From Sphingobacterium sp. UBA2700 (GTDB lineage: Bacteria; Bacteroidota; Bacteroidia; Sphingobacteriales; Sphingobacteriaceae): DNA of 64,000 bases. Below are positions 28,360 to 37,136 of this stretch, piece after piece. Below the pieces are notes generated by a model. It did no database searches and was not told the origin of the DNA. It saw only the letters and a program-made list of their open reading frames with translations. Both the position numbers and the translations under genes were made by a program. The first letter of the stretch is position 1, and each line of letters starts with the position of its first letter. The DNA lies in contig DELI01000033.1 in NCBI GenBank assembly GCA_002354335.1, positions 134,571 through 198,570 on the forward strand, given 5' to 3'.

Positions 28360-28390
28360 CAAATATAGACTATTAATAAAAATTTAACAA
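28360..28390 (-). promoter_or_regulatory. Bacteroidota-type promoter for the ECF sigma gene
   Basis: On the minus strand there is a -33 TTG (28390-28388), a 20-nt spacer and a -7 TATATTTG (28367-28360). Both elements and the spacing fit the primary-sigma consensus of Bacteroidota. Confidence 0.6.
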
Positions 28391-28445
28391 GCTATGCGAG
28401 ACATCAAACTACTGATGGTTAGTTGAAGAACTTGGTATTATTTCG

Positions 28446-29300
28446 CTACCCCCTTATCTCTATCTTTTCGCTCGCCACGATCTTCTGCATCTCCGCTGTC
28501 ACTTCCACAATAACAAGACGCTCAAGATGGATCTCCGCAGTACTGATTTCGAACATTGCAGTGTGCTCATATCGATTGGCGATAGATAACCTAATGTCGG
28601 TGCAATGCGGTTCGAAAGTTTCTTGAACGAGCTCAATCCTGTTATTTTCTCCCGACAAATGCCCGAGAATCAAATGTTTCAAGCGTGAGCTTCTGTTCTC
28701 TAGAAAAGCTTGCAAAGAGGCAGCATTCGAAATATGTCCCCAACCACTTCTGATCCTATTTTTGAGGTAGTAGGAATAACGCCCTTTATCCAACATCTCT
28801 TCATCATAATTAGACTCCAAGAACAACACATCCGCATGTTTTATCGCTGTTTTCACATTATCACAAACGCGCCCTAGATCCGTCAGGACAGCAATATTCA
28901 ACCTACCGTCCGAAATCATAAAGCTACAAGGTTCTTTAGCGTCGTGGTATTTGGGAATACCATAAATTGTCAAAGGTCCAATCTGCACCACTTCCTGTGG
29001 AAGAATGATTCGCACCAGATGATCGGGAAGATTTAAACGAGAGCCGGCTAATGAGCCCGCGGTAATATAGACTGGAATTTGATAGCGCTTGGCAAAAACC
29101 GACAAACCTTGGATATGGTCCGAGTGCTCGTGCGTGATGAACAGGGCTTTGATATGGCTCGGCATAATCCCTAAACTGCTCATTCGTAAATGTATATGCT
29201 TATTATTGATGCCTGCATCGACTAGGATAGCCGTATCGTCTTTGGCAACATAATAACAATTTCCATTACTCCCTGAGGCAAGCGCGCAATACCGAATCAT
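28446..29300 (-). CDS. WalJ/YycJ-like MBL-fold metallo-hydrolase
   Basis: The start at 29300 (MIRYCALASGSNGNCYYV) matches the usual beginning of this family; a frame to 29366 only adds an unlikely tail. The protein is about 284 residues. Zinc-binding residues are visible: THEHSDH at 56-62, plus later ligands in YHDAKEP, LTDLG and LGHLSGENN. Family members are related to Bacillus WalJ (YycJ), a DNA-processing nuclease-like enzyme. A TATCTTTG box at 29306-29313 lies only 5 nt before this ATG. Confidence 0.88.
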   Translation of the reverse strand: MIRYCALASGSNGNCYYVAKDDTAILVDAGINNKHIHLRMSSLGIMPSHIKALFITHEHSDHIQGLSVFAKRYQIPVYITAGSLAGSRLNLPDHLVRIILPQEVVQIGPLTIYGIPKYHDAKEPCSFMISDGRLNIAVLTDLGRVCDNVKTAIKHADVLFLESNYDEEMLDKGRYSYYLKNRIRSGWGHISNAASLQAFLENRSSRLKHLILGHLSGENNRIELVQETFEPHCTDIRLSIANRYEHTAMFEISTAEIHLERLVIVEVTAEMQKIVASEKIEIRG

Positions 29301-29305
29301 GGTTA

Positions 29306-29313
29306 CAAAGATA
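29306..29313 (-). promoter_or_regulatory. -7 promoter box next to the WalJ-like start
   Basis: TATCTTTG on the minus strand, an exact TAnnTTTG, ends 5 nt before the ATG at 29300. No clear TTG is found at the -33 position. If used, the transcript would have almost no leader. Confidence 0.4.
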
Positions 29314-29426
29314 TAAAATCCTTGAGCCCTAAACCTAAAAAACCTTTCATATTTCCATTGAAACAACAGAAATAAAAGCTCTTAATGGACTTTAAGACAA
29401 ATACTTTCAGAAAAATCAAAGGATTA

Positions 29427-30854
29427 CTAACACTCTGGCAAACTCAACGGTACCTTGATCGCTAAACCGCCATCTGCCGTCTCCTTATACTTCACGTTCA
29501 TATCTTGAGCCGTTTCCCACATCGTACTCACCACCGCATCCAAACTTACTTTCGCTTTATCTGGATTCGATTGCAATGCCAGCTGAGCCGCAGTAATCGC
29601 CTTGATAGCACCCATGGTGTTTCTCTCGATACATGGTATCTGCACTAATCCACCAATCGGGTCACAAGTCAATCCTAAGTGATGCTCCATAGCGATCTCC
29701 GCAGCCATTAAGGCCTGCCGTTGAGAACCACCCAAACATTCTGTCAAGGCACCTGCCGCCATTGCCGATGATACGCCAATTTCAGCCTGGCAACCACCCA
29801 TCGCCGCCGATATGGTAGCACCTTTTTTAAATATAGACCCAATCTCTGAAGCTGTAGCAATAAATTGGATGATTTTATCTTCGTTATAACAATCGTGGAA
29901 CACAATATAATATTGCAGCACTGCTGGAATTACGCCCGCCGCACCATTGGTTGGTGCAGTAACAACACGTCCAAAGGAAGCATTTTCCTCATTCACCGCA
30001 AGCGCAAAACAGCTGACGCAATCTAAGATATAGCCAAAATCACGCCCACCTTCCCGAATTGCCTGAACCCAAGTATCAAAGTCCGAGTAGCTGCGCCCCT
30101 TCAACATACGCTTGTTCAGTTTCGATGCTCGACGTTCTACATGTAGACCTCCTGGCAATACGCCATCCGTATGACATCCTTTATAGATACAGTCGCGAAT
30201 CGTTTCGAATATCTTCCAAACCCCCGCTCTTGTTTCCTGCTCCGGACGCCAAGAAAGTTCGTTCTCCAAAACCAATTCGGATATTTTCAAGCCCGTACGC
30301 ATACAAGCTACCATCAGCTCCTGCGCCGTATCCACCGGGAACGGCAGATCCACTTCGGACAACACTCCTTCCGAGTCATTCTCTTGAACTACAAAACCAC
30401 CCCCAATCGAGTAATACGTTTCGCTGATAGCTTTGCCGTCTTTTAAAAAGGCTTGAAAAGTTACTGCATTCGGATGGAAGGGTAAGCTTTGATCAAACAA
30501 AAACAATAGGTTATCTTCGTAGGAGAAGTCAATCTCTTGTTCAGCCCCTACATTCAATTTCTTATTCGCTTTAATACGGTCCACTTTCGGCACAACATCG
30601 TGCACATCGAAAGTCACCGGATCATCCCCAGAAAGTCCCAACAACACCGCGATGTCCGTACCGTGCCCTACGCCTGTTTTTGCCAATGAGCCGTACAATA
30701 GAATATTAAGTTGTTCGACGTCTTGCAATACAGACTGGTCCTTAATCACTTGCACAAACCGCTGAGCAGCACGCCAAGGTCCTAAGGTGTGGGAACTGGA
30801 CGGTCCAATCCCGATTTTAAACATGTCAAAAATTGAAATTTGCTCCTTTGCCAT
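29427..30854 (-). CDS. sdaA: L-serine ammonia-lyase (iron-sulfur type)
   Basis: A 475-residue single-chain L-serine dehydratase that turns serine into pyruvate and ammonia. The N-terminal domain has [18 protein letters not shown] (9-26). The alpha domain has [19 protein letters not shown] and the cysteines expected to bind a 4Fe-4S cluster in [16 protein letters not shown] and [16 protein letters not shown]. Beta and alpha parts are fused, as in E. coli SdaA. It stands alone between the metallo-hydrolase gene and a repeat-containing gap. Confidence 0.96.
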   Translation of the reverse strand: MAKEQISIFDMFKIGIGPSSSHTLGPWRAAQRFVQVIKDQSVLQDVEQLNILLYGSLAKTGVGHGTDIAVLLGLSGDDPVTFDVHDVVPKVDRIKANKKLNVGAEQEIDFSYEDNLLFLFDQSLPFHPNAVTFQAFLKDGKAISETYYSIGGGFVVQENDSEGVLSEVDLPFPVDTAQELMVACMRTGLKISELVLENELSWRPEQETRAGVWKIFETIRDCIYKGCHTDGVLPGGLHVERRASKLNKRMLKGRSYSDFDTWVQAIREGGRDFGYILDCVSCFALAVNEENASFGRVVTAPTNGAAGVIPAVLQYYIVFHDCYNEDKIIQFIATASEIGSIFKKGATISAAMGGCQAEIGVSSAMAAGALTECLGGSQRQALMAAEIAMEHHLGLTCDPIGGLVQIPCIERNTMGAIKAITAAQLALQSNPDKAKVSLDAVVSTMWETAQDMNVKYKETADGGLAIKVPLSLPEC

Positions 30855-31206
30855 ATAATTGATCTATCCAAAGCAAAAATAACCTTTCTTTTATCAATAT
30901 AAAGACCCGCGAAAAATATACGAGTTTTTAAAAATTTCATTAAATTCCAAATAGCAATGGCAAAAAAATTCAATAATCCTTTGAAGGTTTATGCGAATAA
31001 TATCCTTTCTCCAAGAAATCCGAATTATCTTCTTCTGGTATTAATCTGATTTAATACGGAAATAATTCTATTAACAACCCAATCATACCCTATTGGCATT
31101 GGCTATGATTGGGTTAAACATTGGGTTTGAAAGGGCTATGAAAGGGGAGTGAGCGGTACATGTCTTATACTTACTACGAACTTAACCCCTGGAAAAGGCA
31201 AAAAAA
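30855..31206. other. Intergenic region upstream of sdaA
   Basis: No gene is seen. It holds a possible -7 box for sdaA (TATTTTTG on the minus strand, 30874-30881) without a well-placed -33, and the 11-bp-periodic repeat copy B at 31076-31154. An AT-rich stretch separates them. Confidence 0.55.
31076..31154. repeat. Intergenic 11-bp-periodic inverted repeat, copy B (minus orientation)
   Basis: Read on the minus strand it contains CTCCCCTTTCA, CCCTTTCAAACCCAATG, AACCCAATC and a degenerate third unit, spaced 11 bp. A perfect 12-base stem (AACCCAATCATA with TATGATTGGGTT) closes it. It shares CCCTTTCAAACCCAAT with copies A and C and CACTCCCCTTTCA with copy C. Confidence 0.75.
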
Positions 31207-31230
31207 AAAGCACACCGTACGGTGTGCTTT
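31207..31230 (-). terminator. Intrinsic terminator after the GH3 gene
   Basis: A perfect palindrome (ten-base arms AAAGCACACC/GGTGTGCTTT, loop GTAC) is followed on the minus strand by nine T. It lies 30 nt past the GH3 stop. Confidence 0.92.
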
Positions 31231-31260
31231 ATATACTAAAACACATTAATTTAAATGATT

Positions 31261-32970
31261 CTATATCCCTTCGCCAAATTTTAAATTCTTATTGATTGTA
31301 ACAGGTAATTTTCCTGTTGCTTTTAATTGTTTTGTGAACAACTTGATAGCGGCTTTTTGCATAAAATCATCGTTTTGATAAGTCAAGACGATTGAACTAC
31401 TACGCATGACATCAACAGAGTTTAACGCATAAGGGTTTGTGAACAATACAGAAATAGTACGGCGTCCAGCCAGCTTGTCAATAAACAGTTTAACATCTTT
31501 GCTCAACTCCAATTCGCTACGCGGTCTTGAACGATTATCATGGATTGCAAGGATAACTTGCTTATGATCGCGAGCAAGTTTCATTAAACTGTCTAATTGC
31601 TCTTCTGTCTCATTTCCTTTCACGTAGATCTGGGTGTAGTCTGCCAATTGACTTGCCATACCCTTTTCGAAATCCTGAGCTTTATCAATACCAATAGATA
31701 CAATAGCGGTTTTGCGTTTATTATCGAAACGTCTTAGTCCGCGGTCAGATTTAACAACAGTTACAGCGGCATCCGCTAAGCGTTGCACCAATGTTTTTGA
31801 ACTGGCATTGTTCAAATCGTTGATCAGGTTGTTTGTATTAACTTTTTGATATTTGTTCAAGCCCAACCAAAGTTTTGCAGCTAACACTTTCTTTACGCGA
31901 GCATCCAAATCCGCTTGGCTAATTCTGCCACTCTTGATTGCCTTCTCAATTAAATCAATTGCGCGTCCGCTGTTTTCAGAAACTTCCAACAGATCATGTC
32001 CGGCAGCAATCGCCATCACATCCGCCTCACCATTTGGAAAATGCTTCTTCACACCTTTCATATCCATCGCGTCCGTTACGGTCAGCCCTTTAAAGCCTAA
32101 CTCATTACGCAGAAGATCTGTCACGACTTTCTTGGAAATAGAGGATGGGATATTTGGTGTAGCGTCTAACGCAGGGATATTCATATGTGCAACCATGACC
32201 GATGGAGCTCCTGCTTGGATTAATTCTTTGAAAGGGAATATCTCCAATTCCATTAAACGTTTCTTGTCAAATTTTAATTGAGGAAGATCATAATGCGAGT
32301 CAACATCCGTATCACCATGACCAGGGAAATGCTTAAGTGATGCTAGAATCCCACCAGCAACCATACCATCCATATAGGCTTTCGCTTTCTGCGTCACATT
32401 GTTTTTATCATCCCCAAAAGAACGGAAGTTGATTACCGGGTTTTTAGGATTGTTATTGATATCCACGACCGGTGCAAAATTGAAGTGCATTCCGATACGA
32501 AGGAAATCTTTAGCAATCTGGCGACCCATATCATAAATTAAACTATTGTTTTGGATGGCGCCCAATGTCATTTGATATGGATAGGAAATAGTCGAATCCG
32601 GCATACGCATCCCCAAGCCCCACTCTCCATCAAAAGTAATCAGCAAAGGCACTTTGCTAGCCTTCTGGTATTTGTTGAACATATTAGCATGTCGAACCGG
32701 TCCGCCTTGAAACACCACCAATCCACCTAATTGTTCTTTCTCGATTACTTTAGCAACCGAGTCAATATATTTCTCGCCCAAATTAGTGTGAGCACGGACT
32801 AGGAATAACTGTCCAATCTTTTGTTTTGGCGTCAAGCTGTTGAACACCGAGTCTACCCATGCATGTTTTTGATTGATGAAAGGGATAAAGTCAGGCTTCT
32901 TCTGAGCAAAAACTGCTGTCGTAAAAAGACAAGCCAATAATCCACAGCTTAATATACGTTTGATCATCAT
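31261..32970 (-). CDS. Glycoside hydrolase family 3, beta-N-acetylglucosaminidase (NagZ-like)
   Basis: A 569-residue exported protein (signal peptide to about residue 22, no lipid Cys). The GH3 barrel has the NagZ hallmark KHFPGHGDTDVDSHYDLP (213-230), whose Asp224/His226 form the acid-base dyad of GlcNAc-specific members. The nucleophile is Asp300 in VTDAMDMKGV. A second domain of about 190 residues follows (GIDKAQDFEKGM, TISVLFTNPYALN). It should remove terminal GlcNAc from glycan in the periplasm, complementing NamZ. The site AAACACGCATAAACACG lies about 69-85 nt upstream. The GH3/NagZ call is firm; the physiological substrate is inferred. Confidence 0.93.
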   Translation of the reverse strand: MMIKRILSCGLLACLFTTAVFAQKKPDFIPFINQKHAWVDSVFNSLTPKQKIGQLFLVRAHTNLGEKYIDSVAKVIEKEQLGGLVVFQGGPVRHANMFNKYQKASKVPLLITFDGEWGLGMRMPDSTISYPYQMTLGAIQNNSLIYDMGRQIAKDFLRIGMHFNFAPVVDINNNPKNPVINFRSFGDDKNNVTQKAKAYMDGMVAGGILASLKHFPGHGDTDVDSHYDLPQLKFDKKRLMELEIFPFKELIQAGAPSVMVAHMNIPALDATPNIPSSISKKVVTDLLRNELGFKGLTVTDAMDMKGVKKHFPNGEADVMAIAAGHDLLEVSENSGRAIDLIEKAIKSGRISQADLDARVKKVLAAKLWLGLNKYQKVNTNNLINDLNNASSKTLVQRLADAAVTVVKSDRGLRRFDNKRKTAIVSIGIDKAQDFEKGMASQLADYTQIYVKGNETEEQLDSLMKLARDHKQVILAIHDNRSRPRSELELSKDVKLFIDKLAGRRTISVLFTNPYALNSVDVMRSSSIVLTYQNDDFMQKAAIKLFTKQLKATGKLPVTINKNLKFGEGI

Positions 32971-33038
32971 AAAAATAGTTTGCTACGAAATACGGCAATT
33001 TCTGCTAGATTAGGAAATATTTATGCATATTCACGTCG

Positions 33039-33055
33039 AAACACGCATAAACACG
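33039..33055. promoter_or_regulatory. 17-nt motif upstream of the GH3 gene shared with namZ
   Basis: AAACACGCATAAACACG differs at one position from the site at 9411-9427. It sits between the GH3 start (32970) and the stop of the TetR gene (33059). It could be a shared operator. Confidence 0.45.
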
Positions 33056-33058
33056 CAA

Positions 33059-33601
33059 TTATTTCAATTGATATTTCTCTTCGATAAGAGATGCCAGCTC
33101 GTTTGCATTTGCAATTTCTCCGCAAGCCTCTTTCTTCCAGAGCATGTCGATGATGAGTAATAGGAACTGGGTTTCCAACTCCGGATTATTGTATCCAAGT
33201 TCGTTGAATGCCTTTAATACGATAGGTTGCACCGGCTTTATAAAAAGCTCGTGCTGTGTTTTCGAGAAAGTGTGGTGGGAAAGTCTTTCTTGCAGTTTCC
33301 AGAATTGTGGATCGTCAGCAACAAGTTCCGAGGGCAATTTAACCATGTTTCTTAGGAAATCCTTCGCCGACTTATAACTCATCATCCCCTTATGATGCAT
33401 CAGCACCTTCCGATATCCTGCCTTTACAATATGAGATAATAAGGCGTCCTTATTTCCAAAATGCTTAAAAATCAATGCTTCCGACACGCCAGCATTTGCT
33501 GCAATTTCTTTTGTAGAGGTATCAAGATACCCCTTGTTTGCAAATAACTGCATGGCTGTCTGCAGAATTCTCTCTTTCCTACTTATTGTTGACTCTTTCA
33601 T
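33059..33601 (-). CDS. TetR family transcriptional regulator
   Basis: A 180-residue TetR regulator. The N-terminal DNA-binding domain is clear: KERILQTAMQLFANKGYLDTSTKEIAANAGVSEALIFKHFGNKDALL (9-55). The C-terminal ligand domain is not assignable. It is divergent from the large outer-membrane protein gene at 33729, so it may control that gene and itself; it also lies 88 nt upstream of the GH3 gene on the same strand. The 127-nt divergent region holds GTGCAC (33632-33637) and TGCATGCA (33665-33672) palindromes as possible operator parts. Confidence 0.92.
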   Translation of the reverse strand: MKESTISRKERILQTAMQLFANKGYLDTSTKEIAANAGVSEALIFKHFGNKDALLSHIVKAGYRKVLMHHKGMMSYKSAKDFLRNMVKLPSELVADDPQFWKLQERLSHHTFSKTQHELFIKPVQPIVLKAFNELGYNNPELETQFLLLIIDMLWKKEACGEIANANELASLIEEKYQLK

Positions 33602-33614
33602 TTAGACTTCATGA

Positions 33615-33646
33615 CAAATATACCCTTTTTCGTGCACAGTGCGCAA
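33615..33646 (-). promoter_or_regulatory. Bacteroidota-type promoter for the TetR gene
   Basis: On the minus strand a -33 TTG (33646-33644), a 21-nt spacer and a -7 TATATTTG (33622-33615) are seen. The spacer contains the GTGCAC palindrome, a sensible place for autoregulation. Confidence 0.6.
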
Positions 33647-33728
33647 ATGTATCTTTTTTGTGATTGCATGCACATTTTGAATAAAAACAGCTAATATTGA
33701 CGCGTCAAACCCCAAGGATACTTATTTT

Positions 33729-36515
33729 ATGAAAAACATCCTAGTTGTCCTCGCTCTGAGCCTCTTAAGCCTGACCGCTTTTGCGCAGCAAAGGATTACC
33801 GGAACTGTTGTTGATAAGACAAACAGCAACCCCCTGAATGATGTTACCCTCCAATTACTAAACGATAAAGACTCCGTACTGCTTCGTGCTCGGACCAATG
33901 CTGAAGGGCTGTATACATTAGATAAAGTTCCAACAGGGCAGTATCGGCTCAACACATCCATATTAGGATATAAGGTCGCTAGCCGATCCGTGAAGATTGC
34001 TGATAAAGATTTAACCATAAACTATCAATTGGAACCCAGCGAAATCGTTTTGGAGGAAATTGCCGTAACGGCAGCCCCTAATGTTGCTGTTCGCGGGGAT
34101 ACGTTAGAATTCAATTCGCGTAATTTTGCTACTAGAGAGTATGCAGAAGCAAATGAGATGGTTGCCCAAGTGCCGGGAGTTACCATCGATGAGGAAGGTA
34201 ATGTGTCAGCACATGGCGAACAAGTAAAGCGCATCCTAGTCGATGGAAAAGAATTCTTCAGTACCGATCCTAAAATTGCATTAAAAAACCTTCCAGCAGA
34301 CATTATCGATAAACTTCAGATAATCGATGAGCGCAGTGAGCAATCGCGATTTGCAGGTTTCGACGACGGGAAACGCAATAAAATCATCAATATCGTCACG
34401 AAGCCAGATAAGCGAAAGGGCTATTTCGGCCGAGCAAATGCAGGAAAAGGAGACAGCGACAAATTTGCTTTTAGCAGCAATGTCAATGCTTTCAACGGAG
34501 ACCAAAAGGTTGCGATCAATTTAATGGCCAATAACATCAACGAAACAAACTTTGCCGAACAGGGCTATGGAGGACAGCGCCGCGGCAATAATAATACAGA
34601 TCGGGGTATTGCAGATACCTACGCAGGCGCCTTAAACTATAGCAACACCTTTTTGGAGAATAAGTTGGATTTCAATGCCGACTATAACTTCCGCCGCTCC
34701 GACGCTTACACCAATTCTATTACTGCGCTGGAATATCTGATGCAGGAGCGAGCAAATCAATTTCAAGATTCGCAGACAGAGTCCAATGTGGGCAACATTA
34801 ACCATAACTTTAGCACGCGGGTAAAATGGAAGATCGACAGCTTAAATCAGCTGGACTTCGCGCCAAACTTTACCTATACCAAAAATAATAACCACAACAT
34901 CGGGAATAGCATTCGCAGAATCGGTGCGTCCGAGCTTTTAAACACATCGGATCGTACTAACAGGAATAATAACAGCAATTTCTCCTTTGGGGGGAATATG
35001 ACTTATATGCGGAGGCTAAAACATCCCGGACAGACCATCTCCTTAAATATCAATGGAAACAAGAGCAGCAATGACGGCTTTGGTCAAACCTTAGCGTTTA
35101 ACGAATACTACAGAGATGCGCTATTAAGCCGTATTGATACCAACAACCGGGAGAGTATCACCAATGGCTATGGATCAGGGATCAACAGTCGACTCAGCTA
35201 TACCCATCGCCTCGCGCAGTATTCTAGATTGCAGGGAAATTACAACTTCCGAAATACCAGAAACTATTCTGATCGCAAAACCATGGAGTTTCTTGCGGAG
35301 ACCGGACAGTACGACGAGCTGAACGAGCGTCTCTCTAACGAATTCCAAAACGACTTTAATTTCCACAGTGTTGGGGCCTCTTATGCTTACAACAAACGCG
35401 ATACGCTCCGTATACAGGTCGGACTGAATTATGAACATGGAATGCGGGTCAATGACCGGACCTTTCCAATAGACCTTCGAACGACAGCCAACTTCTCTAG
35501 CCTATTACCGGAGATGACCGCCGTTTATTACTTTACAAAAACTAAAAACATCGAATTCAATTACAACACGAATACCAATACGCCCAGCATCAATGATCTG
35601 CAGGACTATGTCGATGTGTCCAACGAACTCAATATCCGCAACGGTAATCCGAATCTTAATCAGGAGTATATTCATACCGCACAGTTGCGATATCGTGATG
35701 TCAACAGAACGAACGGCAGAAGTTTTAATAGCAATATCAACTTCAGCTATACCAACAATAAGATCGTTCGATCGGTTTTGATTACCGATACGACGATGGT
35801 TCTGTTTGACGATGTAATCCTTGGTGCAGGTGGACAGTACTCTGTTCCAGTCAATGTGGATGGCGTCTACTCGATCCGAGCGACAAACAGCTACGGCTTG
35901 CCTATTAAAAAACTCGGCATTAACCTCAACCTCAACAGCAACCTATTTTATAATAAGAACTTTGCTTACTTGAACGATAAGCTAATTCCAAGCAAAGGAT
36001 ATGGTTTCAGTCAACATATTGGGGTCTTCACGAACTTCAGCAAAAACATCATCATTGGCATGAATTATAATGCGAACGTGAATTTCACGAACAACCCTAC
36101 AGCACGCATACAGCATTACACGGTTCAAACCCATCGAGTGAGCAATACTTTGACCTTAGAATTTTTGAAACGCATGGCCTTCTCCTATAATTTGGCGTAT
36201 CTATATAACTCCGGTATTGGTGGCTCCGAGGGCATTTCGACCACGCTTTTAAATGCGTCCTTGGGTTATAAAGTCTTTAAGCAAAAGAACGCAGAACTCT
36301 CTCTAAAGGCATTCGATCTATTGAACAATGCATCGAGCATCCGCCGAACGGCAACCGAAACAGCCATTAGCAGCATCACATCGAATACCTTGAATCGCTA
36401 CTTCTTATTAAGTTTCACGTATAACCTGCGCAACTTTGGAGGAAAGATGTTTTTTGGCGACGATGAAGGCGGTCGAGGAGATCGTCCTCGAGGCAACCGC
36501 AGAGGAAGAAATTAA
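33729..36515 (+). CDS. Outer-membrane beta-barrel protein, TonB-receptor-like (OMP_b-brl_3 type)
   Basis: A 928-residue outer-membrane protein. It has a signal peptide (MKNILVVLALSLLSLTAFAQ), a carboxypeptidase-regulatory-like domain (about 21-100), and a plug-like region (MVAQVPGVTIDEEGNVSAHGEQVKRILVDG, then DERSEQSRFAGFDDGKRNKIINI). A very Asn-rich barrel of about 700 residues follows. It lacks the SusC motif and has no SusD partner. The extreme C-terminus is hydrophilic (GDDEGGRGDRPRGNRRGRN) and extends past the last barrel strand. Its role is unknown. It is divergent from a TetR gene and followed immediately by a terminator. Confidence 0.88.
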   Translation: MKNILVVLALSLLSLTAFAQQRITGTVVDKTNSNPLNDVTLQLLNDKDSVLLRARTNAEGLYTLDKVPTGQYRLNTSILGYKVASRSVKIADKDLTINYQLEPSEIVLEEIAVTAAPNVAVRGDTLEFNSRNFATREYAEANEMVAQVPGVTIDEEGNVSAHGEQVKRILVDGKEFFSTDPKIALKNLPADIIDKLQIIDERSEQSRFAGFDDGKRNKIINIVTKPDKRKGYFGRANAGKGDSDKFAFSSNVNAFNGDQKVAINLMANNINETNFAEQGYGGQRRGNNNTDRGIADTYAGALNYSNTFLENKLDFNADYNFRRSDAYTNSITALEYLMQERANQFQDSQTESNVGNINHNFSTRVKWKIDSLNQLDFAPNFTYTKNNNHNIGNSIRRIGASELLNTSDRTNRNNNSNFSFGGNMTYMRRLKHPGQTISLNINGNKSSNDGFGQTLAFNEYYRDALLSRIDTNNRESITNGYGSGINSRLSYTHRLAQYSRLQGNYNFRNTRNYSDRKTMEFLAETGQYDELNERLSNEFQNDFNFHSVGASYAYNKRDTLRIQVGLNYEHGMRVNDRTFPIDLRTTANFSSLLPEMTAVYYFTKTKNIEFNYNTNTNTPSINDLQDYVDVSNELNIRNGNPNLNQEYIHTAQLRYRDVNRTNGRSFNSNINFSYTNNKIVRSVLITDTTMVLFDDVILGAGGQYSVPVNVDGVYSIRATNSYGLPIKKLGINLNLNSNLFYNKNFAYLNDKLIPSKGYGFSQHIGVFTNFSKNIIIGMNYNANVNFTNNPTARIQHYTVQTHRVSNTLTLEFLKRMAFSYNLAYLYNSGIGGSEGISTTLLNASLGYKVFKQKNAELSLKAFDLLNNASSIRRTATETAISSITSNTLNRYFLLSFTYNLRNFGGKMFFGDDEGGRGDRPRGNRRGRN

Positions 36516-36550
36516 AAAAAAGGGGGCTACAATAATGAGCCCCCTTTTTG
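36514..36550. terminator. Bidirectional terminator overlapping the pncA 3' end
   Basis: GGGGGCT (36522-36528) pairs with AGCCCCC (36538-36544) around a nine-base loop, flanked by A-run and T-run. It serves the barrel-protein gene on the plus strand; on the minus strand the right arm lies inside the last codons of pncA. Confidence 0.9.
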
Positions 36551-37117
36551 TACAAATTCGTTTTTCTTTTCTATAAAAGCTCCCTTATCGATTGCTTTGG
36601 TCGCTTTGCTGATGATACTGGTTTTGAAACCTTCATCCAGCGCGTCCATGGCGGTGTAAAACACACAATAGTCTGCCGCTAATCCACAGACATGTACCTC
36701 ATTCACCTGCCGATCCTTCAAATAACCCGCTAAACCTGTGTTCTTACGGCGTCCATTATCATAGAATCCGCTATAGCTGTCGATTTCCGGATCCATGCCT
36801 TTACGGAAAATTGCCTCCACTCGGTCGGTCTCTAATTCTTCCGCTAATTCAGCACCATAGGAGCCCTGAACGCAGTGGTCAGGCCACAGGACCTGCTGCA
36901 GGCCATTAAGCTCGATGATATCAAAGGTAAGTTTATCAACATGCTGGCTTGCAAAACTCTTATGGTTATGGGGATGCCAATCTTGCGTGGCAACAATCAG
37001 GTCGTAATCTTTTTGGATGCTATTAATAACTGGGATAATTTCATCTCCCTTGGCAACGGCTAATGCACCCTCTGGTAGGAAATCGTACTGTACATCGACG
37101 ATAATAAGTGCTTTCAT
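36527..37117 (-). CDS. pncA: Nicotinamidase/pyrazinamidase
   Basis: A 196-residue isochorismatase-fold amidase that converts nicotinamide to nicotinate in NAD salvage. The catalytic triad is visible as Asp8 (IVDVQYDF), Lys106 (FRKGMD) and Cys151 (GLAADYCVFYTA). The metal site is QDWHPHNHKSF (45-55). The last codons and stop overlap the terminator hairpin shared with the convergent barrel-protein gene. It lies 19 nt downstream of the response-regulator gene, so it may be co-transcribed with the two-component system. Confidence 0.96.
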   Translation of the reverse strand: MKALIIVDVQYDFLPEGALAVAKGDEIIPVINSIQKDYDLIVATQDWHPHNHKSFASQHVDKLTFDIIELNGLQQVLWPDHCVQGSYGAELAEELETDRVEAIFRKGMDPEIDSYSGFYDNGRRKNTGLAGYLKDRQVNEVHVCGLAADYCVFYTAMDALDEGFKTSIISKATKAIDKGAFIEKKNEFVQKGGSLL

Positions 37118-37136
37118 GTGGTTATTTTTAAATTAA

